DNA of 57,329 bases from assembly GCA_015064625.1 (NCBI GenBank), contig SVRW01000016.1, forward strand, positions 1 to 57,329. The letters are read 5' to 3'. Positions 15,546 to 22,674 of the stretch are shown here, piece after piece. Origin of the DNA: Oscillospiraceae bacterium. GTDB taxonomy: Bacteria > Bacillota > Clostridia > Oscillospirales > CAG-382. Position 1 is the stretch's first letter; every line of letters starts with the position of its first letter. The notes below the pieces were generated by a model. That model did no database searches and was not told where the DNA came from. It saw only the letters and a program-made list of their open reading frames with translations. Position numbers and translations under genes: made by a program.

Positions 15546-17090
15546 ATGAATTATCAAACCTCGGCAGAGCAAAAAGTTTCTTTCAGATATGAAAGTATAG
15601 ACAGCATTTTTGCAATTCTTACTGTTGTTGTTGGCTTTTTCTTTTCAAAAGCACTTCCTGTTGACAAAAATCCTTTAGGTACTTTGATTATGATTTTCAT
15701 TTTGTTTACAGTGGGGACTGTGTATCTAAAACTGTCCCATAAACAAATCAAAATCAAATCGTGGATATTTACAGCTTTGACCCTTGTGCTTTCAAGCGGA
15801 CTTATAACAACTTCAAATAAAACCTTGAAAGGCTTCCTGTTTTTATTTATTCTTTGTTGCTTCCTTTATTGGGTGTATACTGCTTTCGGATTAAGCAAAA
15901 TTCTTGGAAATATGAGTGCAGTCCATATCTTGAAGGCTATTTTTTACGTACCCGTTTCGTACATTGGTAACGTTTTTCCTGCAATGTTCGCAAAGCGTGG
16001 AGGGGAGAACAGCGAAAAGGCAAGGAAAAATTTTCTTTACGTTTTAATAGGTCTTGCCATTACCATAATTCCAACGTCATTGGTTGTATCGCTTTTATCC
16101 TTCGATTCAGGCTTTGTTTCTATTTTACAGAGTATTATTAAATTTGATATTGAAGACGTTATATATTTTATTGGAGATTTAATTTTAGGTGTGTTTTTTG
16201 CAATGATTCTGTTCGGATCATTGTTTGGTTCAAAGGAAACGTCTGTTAATAACAAGACGGTTGGAGATAGAGAAAAAATCTCCTTTAACCTTGTGCCTAA
16301 AACAATAATTTGTACCGCAGTTACTCCTATTTTACTTCTGTACGTAATATTTTTTATATCTCAATGGGATTATTACGTTTCGGCTTTCACAAAGGTTCTG
16401 CCCGAAAACCTTTCTTATTCGGAATATGCAAGAGAGGGCTTTTTCCAGCTTTGTTTCATTTGCGCTTTTAATGCTTTTGTGCTTTTGATGTTCCATGTCC
16501 TTGTTAAAACTAACGGTAAAAAATATGATGCTGTAAAAATGATATATTCATCCCTTATATCGATTTTTACACTCGTTCTGGTTGCAACTGCTCTTTCAAA
16601 AATGTTGCTTTATATAGATTCTTATGGATTGACTCGTCTTCGTGTCTACTCATCATGGATGATAATTCTCCTTGGCGTATTTTTTGTAATTACGCTTATT
16701 TACCAGTTTATACCAAAACTACCCATAATCTCATCACTTGTGATTACGTTTGTCATATTTTTTGGTCTTTTGACAATTCCCGACGTTGATGCAGTTATAG
16801 CAAATTACAATGTTAATGCGTATCTTGATGGAAGACATAATTCCATAGACGTTTATACGTTAGAAACCTATGGAACCTCTGCTGTTCCTGCACTTTATGA
16901 ATTAAAGGATCATTTTGAAAATGACCCTGATATAAATAACTCAGAAGAACGCACATTGAAGCATATAAATGCTTCCCTTGATGTAATAAAAGAACAAACG
17001 GAATCAAAAAATATTTTTAGCTTTGATATTCCAAAATATAAAGCCAAAAAATTGTTTAAAGTACATGGAGATGTTGATTTGAATGAATAA
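15546..17090 (+). CDS. DUF4153-like large multi-pass membrane protein
   Basis: A 514-residue protein with about eleven hydrophobic segments in its first 420 residues, followed by a soluble tail of about 90 residues. The overall length, the early GLSKILG segment, the middle region with YVSAFTKVLPENLSYSEYAREGFFQL and the following LSKMLLYIDSYGLTRLRVYSSW helix fit the DUF4153/DUF4173 group of Firmicutes, of unknown function. The Y-A-R-x-G-F-F motif and the Y-G-L-T-x-x-R motif are the conserved parts as I remember them. GAAAGGAG precedes the ATG, one base after the HTH stop, so translation is coupled. A role with the DUF2975/HTH pair is inferred. Confidence 0.75.
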   Translation: MNYQTSAEQKVSFRYESIDSIFAILTVVVGFFFSKALPVDKNPLGTLIMIFILFTVGTVYLKLSHKQIKIKSWIFTALTLVLSSGLITTSNKTLKGFLFLFILCCFLYWVYTAFGLSKILGNMSAVHILKAIFYVPVSYIGNVFPAMFAKRGGENSEKARKNFLYVLIGLAITIIPTSLVVSLLSFDSGFVSILQSIIKFDIEDVIYFIGDLILGVFFAMILFGSLFGSKETSVNNKTVGDREKISFNLVPKTIICTAVTPILLLYVIFFISQWDYYVSAFTKVLPENLSYSEYAREGFFQLCFICAFNAFVLLMFHVLVKTNGKKYDAVKMIYSSLISIFTLVLVATALSKMLLYIDSYGLTRLRVYSSWMIILLGVFFVITLIYQFIPKLPIISSLVITFVIFFGLLTIPDVDAVIANYNVNAYLDGRHNSIDVYTLETYGTSAVPALYELKDHFENDPDINNSEERTLKHINASLDVIKEQTESKNIFSFDIPKYKAKKLFKVHGDVDLNE

Positions 17091-17144
17091 TATATTTTCT
17101 GATAGGGTTGATAAAAAGAAATGCTTGCAAAAGGTAAGAAGATT

Positions 17145-17531
17145 ATGAAAAGAAAAAATTTGTTTATTTTGATTTTTTTAGCAGTCGTTCTTATCGTAAT
17201 ACTGATAGTTGTTTCTTATTTAATAAATATGGACTTAAAATATTCAGAGCCAGACATTGTTATTTTATCCCCTGATGGAAAATTTGAATTGGTAATTAGA
17301 GAATTTGACGTATTGGGCGGTAGTGGGGCGGAGGTGTATTTAAAAGATTTAAATAATAAAAAAACTAAAAAAACGCAATTGGTGTTTGACGATTACACAA
17401 TGCCATTTAAAAATGACAATTATATAATAAATTGGGCGGACGAAAAGGTTGTTATAAAATATTATGAAGGTGTTCCTAGTCAGAATATAAATGAACCTGA
17501 TACGTGGAGCGTTTCGGAGATAAAAAAATAA
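17145..17531 (+). CDS. Small membrane-anchored protein of unknown function
   Basis: About 128 residues: MKRKN, one membrane segment (about residues 5-26) and an extracytoplasmic domain containing SPDGKFELVIREFDVLGG and GAEVYLKDL. This looks like the beta-rich DUF5412-type or anchored lipoprotein-like domains next to regulatory modules, but I cannot name the family. A start at 17121 (136 residues) is possible; I prefer 17145 because AGGTAAGAAG precedes it and membrane proteins of this kind begin with a Lys/Arg-rich start. It lies 54 bases after the DUF4153-like gene and may be the last gene of that operon. Confidence 0.55.
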   Translation: MKRKNLFILIFLAVVLIVILIVVSYLINMDLKYSEPDIVILSPDGKFELVIREFDVLGGSGAEVYLKDLNNKKTKKTQLVFDDYTMPFKNDNYIINWADEKVVIKYYEGVPSQNINEPDTWSVSEIKK

Positions 17532-17553
17532 AAAAATAATTTCAAAAAAACTA

Positions 17554-17582
17554 TTGACAAAAGGAAATCATTATGCTATAAT
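17554..17582 (+). promoter_or_regulatory. Consensus promoter of the tRNA-Val gene
   Basis: TTGACA at 17554-17559, 17 bases, TATAAT at 17577-17582: a perfect sigma-A promoter, as expected for a stable RNA gene. Confidence 0.92.
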
Positions 17583-17583
17583 A

Positions 17584-17620
17584 CGTTTCGCTGAGGGGAA
17601 CAAAGCCTTAAGGCGAAACG
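17584..17620. repeat. Inverted repeat between promoter and tRNA
   Basis: CGTTTCGC (17584-17591) and GCGAAACG (17613-17620) are exact complements, with TGAGG/CCTTA able to extend the stem inside. The repeat starts two bases after the -10 box, so it may be either a DNA operator-like palindrome or a folded 5' leader of the pre-tRNA. Confidence 0.6.
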
Positions 17621-17626
17621 AAATAT

Positions 17627-17702
17627 GGGGGTTTAGCTCAGCTGGGAGAGCATCTGCCTTACAAGCAGGAGGTCACAGGTTCGAGCCCTGTAGTCCCCAC
17701 CA
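17627..17702 (+). tRNA. tRNA-Val (anticodon TAC)
   Basis: The cloverleaf can be drawn fully. The acceptor GGGGGTT pairs with AGTCCCC, the D arm is GCTCAGCTGGGAGAGC, and the anticodon arm has loop CTTACAA with anticodon TAC at 17660-17662. The T arm is ACAGG-TTCGAGC-CCTGT and the 3' CCA is encoded. The unit is 73 bases plus CCA. It is a single tRNA gene with its own promoter and terminator. No integrase lies next to it, and its 3' end is not visibly duplicated nearby. Confidence 0.96.
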
Positions 17703-17706
17703 AAAA

Positions 17707-17742
17707 AGTCACTTTTGTCAACAGACAAAAGTGACTTTTTTT
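17707..17742 (+). terminator. Terminator of the tRNA-Val gene
   Basis: A perfect 13-bp stem, AGTCACTTTTGTC with its complement, loop AACA, followed by a T tract. Confidence 0.92.
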
Positions 17743-17791
17743 ACTAAGTGACTTTTTTGTGTTTTTTAAAAAAAAGTAAATATCGTAATCA

Positions 17792-17820
17792 TTGAAGAGA
17801 ACGTTTTTTTATATTAAAAT
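17792..17820 (+). promoter_or_regulatory. Promoter candidate before the two-helix membrane protein
   Basis: TTGAAG at 17792-17797, 17 bases, TAAAAT at 17815-17820, 27 bases upstream of the ATG. Confidence 0.55.
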
Positions 17821-17847
17821 CAATTTGAATTTTAGAGGTAACTACAG

Positions 17848-18276
17848 ATGAATCAATGGTATTTTGTTATTGGAATAATGTGCGTACTATTCTTGTTGAT
17901 AATTGGATTTATTACAGGTGTAATTCTTACTATGATTCCAAAAATCAGAAAACACATAGGGAAAGCGTTAGGTGTTTCGCTCGGGATCGTTTCCGTTTTA
18001 TTTGTGTTTACTATTTTTTATGCCTCTTCTCATTCTACGTATTACAAGTATAACGACTGGTCTATTTTACAGAGTAATATTTATACGGTAAAAGAAAAGT
18101 ATGGAGAATTTGATTTGGGAAAAATAACAGACAATCAAAAAGGCACAGTTGCATATTATATTTACACTGATAATGGTCCCATTATGCCAGATCACTTAAT
18201 GCATTATTATTACATAGAATACGATGAAAATGGCATTGTTTATAATGTTTATGATGGATGTCAGCCAGGCGGTTGA
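17848..18276 (+). CDS. Small two-helix membrane protein of unknown function
   Basis: A 142-residue protein with two membrane segments (about residues 5-30 and 42-59) and a polar C-terminal domain of about 80 residues rich in Tyr (YYIYTDNG, HYYYIEYDENGIVYNVYDG). The domain ends in CQPGG. I see no known family. AGAGGTAA precedes the ATG. It stands alone between the tRNA unit and a convergent YbaK-type gene, with no terminator visible in the 20-base gap. Confidence 0.6.
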   Translation: MNQWYFVIGIMCVLFLLIIGFITGVILTMIPKIRKHIGKALGVSLGIVSVLFVFTIFYASSHSTYYKYNDWSILQSNIYTVKEKYGEFDLGKITDNQKGTVAYYIYTDNGPIMPDHLMHYYYIEYDENGIVYNVYDGCQPGG

Positions 18277-18296
18277 TTTTTTTCATTAAAAATATT

Positions 18297-18779
18297 TTAT
18301 TCTACAACGATATTCGCAAAACTGAATGGAATAACTTTTTTTAATTCATCTGTTGAAAGCTCAACTTGATATCCTATTTTTCCTGCGCTGAAAATAATAG
18401 CTTCAAAGCTTTCGGCAGTTTGATGTATTACGGTTGTGAATTGTTTTTTCATGCCGATGGGGGAGCATCCACCGTGAATATACCCTGTCAGAGGCAAAAG
18501 GTCTTTTGACTTTATCATTGATACATTTTTTTCGCCAACTGCTTTTGCAGCTTTTTTTAGGTCTAATTCCATATTTACAGGAACAAGAAATACGTAATAC
18601 TTTTTTGAACCGCTTTCCGTAACGAGAGTTTTGAAAACTCTGTTTGGGTCTTGTCCTAAAACTGTTGCAACGTCAATACCGCTTATTGCATCAGTATCTA
18701 CGTATTTGTGGCTTTGATATTTTATTTTTTTACCGTCAAGAGTACGCATGACGTTTGTTTTTTCTTCGTTCTTTTTCAT
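18297..18779 (-). CDS. ybaK: Cys-tRNA(Pro)/Cys-tRNA deacylase, YbaK/EbsC type
   Basis: About 160 residues with the YbaK fold. The N-terminal block has NVMRTLDGKKIKYQSHKY, then GIDVATVLGQDPNRVFKTLV, the catalytic Lys segment VPVNMELDLKKAAKA, the KDLLPLTGYIHGGCSPIG loop and IFSAGKIGYQVELS. Proteins of this family edit Cys-tRNA(Pro) made by mistake by prolyl-tRNA synthetase. I chose the ATG at 18779 because AAGGG lies 11 bases upstream and would be too close to the GTG at 18788. The gene is single and has a good promoter. Confidence 0.9.
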   Translation of the reverse strand: MKKNEEKTNVMRTLDGKKIKYQSHKYVDTDAISGIDVATVLGQDPNRVFKTLVTESGSKKYYVFLVPVNMELDLKKAAKAVGEKNVSMIKSKDLLPLTGYIHGGCSPIGMKKQFTTVIHQTAESFEAIIFSAGKIGYQVELSTDELKKVIPFSFANIVVE

Positions 18780-18810
18780 TTGATCCACAGCCCTTCTTTA
18801 ATCTTCTGGA

Positions 18811-18839
18811 AGTATATCACAAAATATAAAATAAGTCAA
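18811..18839 (-). promoter_or_regulatory. Promoter of the ybaK gene
   Basis: On the minus strand TTGACT, 17 bases, TATACT. Confidence 0.8.
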
Positions 18840-18859
18840 CCGAAAATTTCAAAGAGAGA

Positions 18860-18888
18860 TTGACATAACTGTATAATTTTGTTATAAT
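18860..18888 (+). promoter_or_regulatory. Promoter of the NSS symporter gene
   Basis: TTGACA at 18860-18865, 17 bases, TATAAT at 18883-18888: full consensus. Confidence 0.9.
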
Positions 18889-18920
18889 ACGAAAAGAAAT
18901 TTTAAGAATGAGGACAATTT

Positions 18921-20321
18921 ATGAAAAGAGAACGCTTGGGAAGCCGTCTTGGCTTCATTTTGCTTAGCGCAGGCTGTGCCATCGGTGTTGGAAACGTATG
19001 GAAGTTTCCGTGGATGGCAGGACAGTATGGCGGAGGCGCATTTGTACTTATCTATCTGATATTTTTGCTTATTCTTGGACTGCCTGTAATGGTTATGGAA
19101 TTTTCATTGGGGCGTGCAAGCCAAAAAAGCCCCGTTAAGTTATATCAGGAGCTGGAAAAACCAGGTCAGAAATGGCATATTCACGGTTACGGAACCTTAG
19201 TTGCCAATGCCTTGCTTATGATGTTTTATACGTCTGTTGCTGGATGGATACTCTATTATTTTGTGCAATTCCTTATGGGAAATATGACAGGGATTTCTCA
19301 TGATGTTTCATTGAATCTGTTTGGTAATATGCTCTCTGATTCAGGTATTACCGTTGGATTTATGGCAATTGTTGTTATTCTTGCTTTCGTTGTTCTTTCT
19401 TTTGGGTTGCAAAACGGAGTTGAGCGTATAACCAAATATATGATGATAATCCTTCTTGCACTTATGGTGGTGCTTGCTATAAACAGCTTTACTCTTGACG
19501 GCGCGCAGGAAGGATTGACATTCTATCTCAAGCCAAATTTATCAAAAATCACCCTTGACGTTGTTGTTGCCGCTATGAACCAAGCTTTCTTTACTTTGAG
19601 TCTCGGAATTGGCTCAATGGCAATTTTCGGAAGCTATCTTGGTAAGGACCGCTCCCTTATGGGTGAATCTGTAAATATTCTCGTTCTTGATACGTTTGTT
19701 GCTATTGTTGCAGGACTTATTATTTTCCCTGCTTGCTTTACATTTGACGTTGAACCAGCAGCAGGACCAAGCCTTCTTTTCGAAGCTATGGCAAGCGTTT
19801 TCAACAATATGAAAGGCGGCAGATGGTGGGGCTCTTTATTCTTCCTTTTTATGTTCTTTGCCGCTATGACAACAGTTATCGCTGTTATGCAGAATATTTT
19901 AGCTTGTGTTCGTGAAATCACAAATTGGGGTAGAATAAAGGGTTGTATAATCTGCGGAATATCAATGCTTGTTCTCTCTGTTCCCTGCGCTTTGGGCTTC
20001 AACCTTTGGTCTGAATTTAAACCTTTTGGTTCTACTTCTTCTGTTCTTGACCTTGAGGACTTTTTGGTAACAAACTGCTTGTTGCCTGTGGGAGCTTTGT
20101 GCTACGTTCTTTTCTGTGTTACGAAAAAAGGATGGGGATTTGACAATTTTCTCCAAGAAGCAAATACAGGCAAGGGCATGAAGTTAAAAAGATGGATGCG
20201 TCCTTATATGACGTACGTTCTTCCTGCAGTTATAGTTATTATCTTTATAACTGGCATACTTAACTTCCAATTCGACGATAATTTCACAATTATAGGTTGG
20301 ATAAAAAACGGATTTAAATAA
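18921..20321 (+). CDS. Sodium-dependent transporter, neurotransmitter:sodium symporter (NSS/SNF) family
   Basis: A 466-residue integral membrane protein with 11-12 helices. Helix 1 carries the family signature for sodium and substrate (ERLGSRLGFILLSAGCAIGVG, then NVWKFPWMAGQYGGG), and helix 6 carries AFFTLSLGIGSMAIFGSYL, the unwound substrate-site helix. Bacterial members such as LeuT, TnaT and MhsT import amino acids with sodium. GAGGACA precedes the ATG. The specific amino acid cannot be called from sequence. It is a single gene between its own promoter and a shared terminator, facing ilvBH. Confidence 0.93.
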   Translation: MKRERLGSRLGFILLSAGCAIGVGNVWKFPWMAGQYGGGAFVLIYLIFLLILGLPVMVMEFSLGRASQKSPVKLYQELEKPGQKWHIHGYGTLVANALLMMFYTSVAGWILYYFVQFLMGNMTGISHDVSLNLFGNMLSDSGITVGFMAIVVILAFVVLSFGLQNGVERITKYMMIILLALMVVLAINSFTLDGAQEGLTFYLKPNLSKITLDVVVAAMNQAFFTLSLGIGSMAIFGSYLGKDRSLMGESVNILVLDTFVAIVAGLIIFPACFTFDVEPAAGPSLLFEAMASVFNNMKGGRWWGSLFFLFMFFAAMTTVIAVMQNILACVREITNWGRIKGCIICGISMLVLSVPCALGFNLWSEFKPFGSTSSVLDLEDFLVTNCLLPVGALCYVLFCVTKKGWGFDNFLQEANTGKGMKLKRWMRPYMTYVLPAVIVIIFITGILNFQFDDNFTIIGWIKNGFK

Positions 20322-20326
20322 ATAAA

Positions 20327-20372
20327 GGGACTATTTCAAATGCGTTTTTGCATTTGAAATAGCCCAATTTTT
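20327..20372. terminator. Bidirectional terminator between the NSS gene and ilvH
   Basis: A long inverted repeat, GGGACTATTTCAAATGCG and its near-complement ending AGCCC, with T-rich sequence on both sides. Confidence 0.85.
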
Positions 20373-20382
20373 ATGAGTAGTA

Positions 20383-20898
20383 TTAGAAGTTTGTAACGTT
20401 TCTGATAGTTGTGCTTCCTTTTTCAAGAGAGACACTTCCTGTGCGACATATTTCCAAAATAGTGTAATCCTTGCAAAGATTTATGAAATCGTCTATCTGT
20501 CTGCTTTCGCCCGTAAGCTGTAACATAACGGAATCCTTGCAATAGTCAACGTATAATGCACCGAATGCTTCTGCCGCTGATTTTATTTCGTCACGGGTGC
20601 TTGCTTCGTTTTTAACCTTGATAAGTAGAAGTTCACGGTTGATGCTGTTATCTCCGTTCATTTCGCTTATAGAATGAACGACTGGAAGCTTATATAGCTG
20701 ATTTATAAGCTGTTGTTTTATATTTTCCTCACCTTCAAAAACAACGGTTATTCTTGATAAATCGCTGGATTCTGTTTCGCTTACTGTTAGAGCGTTAATG
20801 TTGAATTGTCTTCTTCTGAACATACTTACTACTCTGTTGAGAACGCCAAACTGGTTGTTTACAAGTACGGCTACTGTATATCTGTTCATATTATTCAT
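20383..20898 (-). CDS. ilvN: Acetolactate synthase small (regulatory) subunit
   Basis: A 171-residue protein with an N-terminal ACT domain (YTVAVLVNNQFGVLNRVVSMF, then RRRQFNINALTVSETE) and the C-terminal ALS_ss_C domain (RELLLIKVKNEAS and LEICRTGSVSLEKG). It gives the catalytic subunit valine feedback control and full activity. The ATG overlaps the end of ilvB (GATGAATAATATG), the usual coupled arrangement; a second ATG three codons on is possible. It is downstream of ilvB on the minus strand. ilvH is an equally used symbol. Confidence 0.92.
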   Translation of the reverse strand: MNNMNRYTVAVLVNNQFGVLNRVVSMFRRRQFNINALTVSETESSDLSRITVVFEGEENIKQQLINQLYKLPVVHSISEMNGDNSINRELLLIKVKNEASTRDEIKSAAEAFGALYVDYCKDSVMLQLTGESRQIDDFINLCKDYTILEICRTGSVSLEKGSTTIRNVTNF

Positions 20899-22558
20899 CC
20901 GCCTTTACTATAATATCGCCAACAGAATCACCTGGGGCGAGGGTTGGTAAAACAAGCTCGTCCTTTCCTATGGAACAGTCAATAATAAAAGGACCTTTTG
21001 CTTTGAAGCCTAAACTTAAGGCTTTTTCCAAATCATCCAAGGATGAAACGGAAATCCCTTCTGCACCGAATGCGTTTGCTAATGCAACAAAATCAGTTTT
21101 TCGTTCCAGTGTTGTATTTGAATAATGCTTGTCAAAAAACATTGTCTGCATCTGTCTCACCATCCCGAGAACACCGTTGTTCATAATAAATATAACAACA
21201 GGAATCTGATGCTTAACCGCAGTTGCGAGCTCAGTAAGGCTCATACCAAAGCTTCCGTCTCCTGTAATGAGAACAGGGCGTTCCTTTGTTCCGAAATATG
21301 CCCCGATGGACGCGCCCAAACCGAATCCCATCGTTCCAAGACCACCGCTTGAAATAAATGTTCTTGGCTTTTTCAAAAAAACGTTTTGAGCTGTCCATAC
21401 CTGATGTTGACCAACATCGGTTACAACGGGTGTGTTTTCTGTAAGGTGCTTGTTTATAACTTTTATTGCGTTTTGTGGTGTAAGCCCTTCACGTTTATCA
21501 CGCAAAAGTTCTTCTTCCGCTTTTAAATCGTCAATACGAGATTGCCATCTTGGCTTTTTGCTTTCCTTTATCAAAGGTAAGAGTTTTTGTAGAGTTAATT
21601 TTAAATCGGCTCTTAAACCATGTACAGCATTAACGTTTTTGGAAAGTTCCGAACCGTCAATATCTATATGTACAATATCAATTCTCGGAGCAAATTTATG
21701 TCTGTTTCCTGTAACTCTATCATTGAATCTCGCACCTAAAGCAATGATACAGTCCGCTTCGTTCATTGAAGTTGTGCAAGCGTAATGCCCGTGCATACCC
21801 TGCATTCCTAAAAATCTCGGATGGTCAGTAGGCAAAACTGAAAGTCCCATCATGGAACATCCAATGGGTGCGTCAATTTTTTCTGCAAGTTCAAGCATTT
21901 CTTCTTTTGCATCAGAGGAAAGAACGCCGCCCCCAAAATATATAAAAGGTCTTTTTGCGTTATTTATGCAATCAGATGCTTGCTCAATTCGAATATCCTT
22001 TGCCGCGAATTTTTCGAAAGGCTTGACTGCAGGTAACGGTTCATATTTACAAAGAGCGGTCTGAACGTCCTTTGGAACGTCAACAAGAACAGGACCTGGT
22101 CTTCCGGATTTAGCAAGCTTAAAAGCTTCTCTTAATGTGTCTGCAAGGCTTTCAACGCTTCCTACGAAATAATTGTGTTTCGTTATGGGGAGAGTGATAC
22201 CTGTAATATCTATTTCCTGAAAGCTGTCAGTTCCAATTTGAGACGTTGGGACGTTTCCGCATATAGCAACCATGGGAATAGAATCGAGGTGAGCTGTCGC
22301 AATCCCAGTAACAAGATTTGTAGCTCCCGGTCCTGACGTTGATATAACAACGCCAACCTTTCCCGTTGCTCTTGCGTAGCCGTCGGCAGCATGGGCCGCT
22401 CCCTGTTCGTGAGCAGTGAGAATATGTTTTATTTCGTTTTGATATTTATAGAGGGAATCGTAAACGTCAATTATCTGTCCACCGGGATATCCGAATACAA
22501 CGTCACATTCTTGCTCTATCAAAACTTTTATTATAATGTCCGCACCTGTCAGAAACAT
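20891..22558 (-). CDS. ilvB: Acetolactate synthase large (catalytic) subunit
   Basis: A 555-residue thiamine-diphosphate enzyme forming acetolactate or acetohydroxybutyrate, the first common step of Val, Leu and Ile synthesis. Visible features are FGYPGGQIIDVYD, the catalytic Glu in TAHEQGAAHAADGYAR, ATNLVTGIATAHLDSIP, and the TPP-metal motif GDGSFGMSLTELATA with NNGVLGMVRQMQ. The start is the ATG at 22558 with AAAGGAG six bases upstream. An upstream TTG extension would run through a leader hairpin. No other branched-chain genes lie next to it here. Confidence 0.95.
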   Translation of the reverse strand: MFLTGADIIIKVLIEQECDVVFGYPGGQIIDVYDSLYKYQNEIKHILTAHEQGAAHAADGYARATGKVGVVISTSGPGATNLVTGIATAHLDSIPMVAICGNVPTSQIGTDSFQEIDITGITLPITKHNYFVGSVESLADTLREAFKLAKSGRPGPVLVDVPKDVQTALCKYEPLPAVKPFEKFAAKDIRIEQASDCINNAKRPFIYFGGGVLSSDAKEEMLELAEKIDAPIGCSMMGLSVLPTDHPRFLGMQGMHGHYACTTSMNEADCIIALGARFNDRVTGNRHKFAPRIDIVHIDIDGSELSKNVNAVHGLRADLKLTLQKLLPLIKESKKPRWQSRIDDLKAEEELLRDKREGLTPQNAIKVINKHLTENTPVVTDVGQHQVWTAQNVFLKKPRTFISSGGLGTMGFGLGASIGAYFGTKERPVLITGDGSFGMSLTELATAVKHQIPVVIFIMNNGVLGMVRQMQTMFFDKHYSNTTLERKTDFVALANAFGAEGISVSSLDDLEKALSLGFKAKGPFIIDCSIGKDELVLPTLAPGDSVGDIIVKADE

Positions 22559-22582
22559 ACGAACTCCTTTTCTGTAATTCAA

Positions 22583-22615
22583 AGCCGTCTCAAAGCTTTT
22601 AACTTCGAGACGGCT
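22583..22615 (-). promoter_or_regulatory. Leader hairpin before ilvB
   Basis: On the minus strand AGCCGTCTCGAAG and CTTTGAGACGGCT form a 13-bp stem with one wobble and a seven-base loop, between the promoter and the ribosome binding site. Only TTT follows, so termination would be weak. It has no branched-chain leader peptide codons and no T-box sequence. It may be a small attenuator or a stability element. Confidence 0.5.
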
Positions 22616-22640
22616 CAAAACCTTCTACTTTGATAACCTT

Positions 22641-22669
22641 ATTTTAACATTAAACCTTTGGTTTGTCAA
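22641..22669 (-). promoter_or_regulatory. Promoter of ilvBN
   Basis: On the minus strand TTGACA, 17 bases, TAAAAT. It lies six bases from the stop codon of the upstream AGCS gene. Confidence 0.8.
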
Positions 22670-22674
22670 TACGT

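Noticed and set aside
17627..17702. tRNA-Val as integration site of a mobile element
   Set aside because: No integrase is adjacent and no second copy of the tRNA 3' end is visible nearby.
17554..17751. 65-codon reading frame over the tRNA region
   Set aside because: It overlaps a perfect promoter, a full tRNA-Val cloverleaf and a terminator; not a gene.
22559..22618. N-terminal extension of IlvB from TTG at 22618
   Set aside because: It would be translated through the leader hairpin, and AAAGGAG sits exactly before the ATG at 22558.
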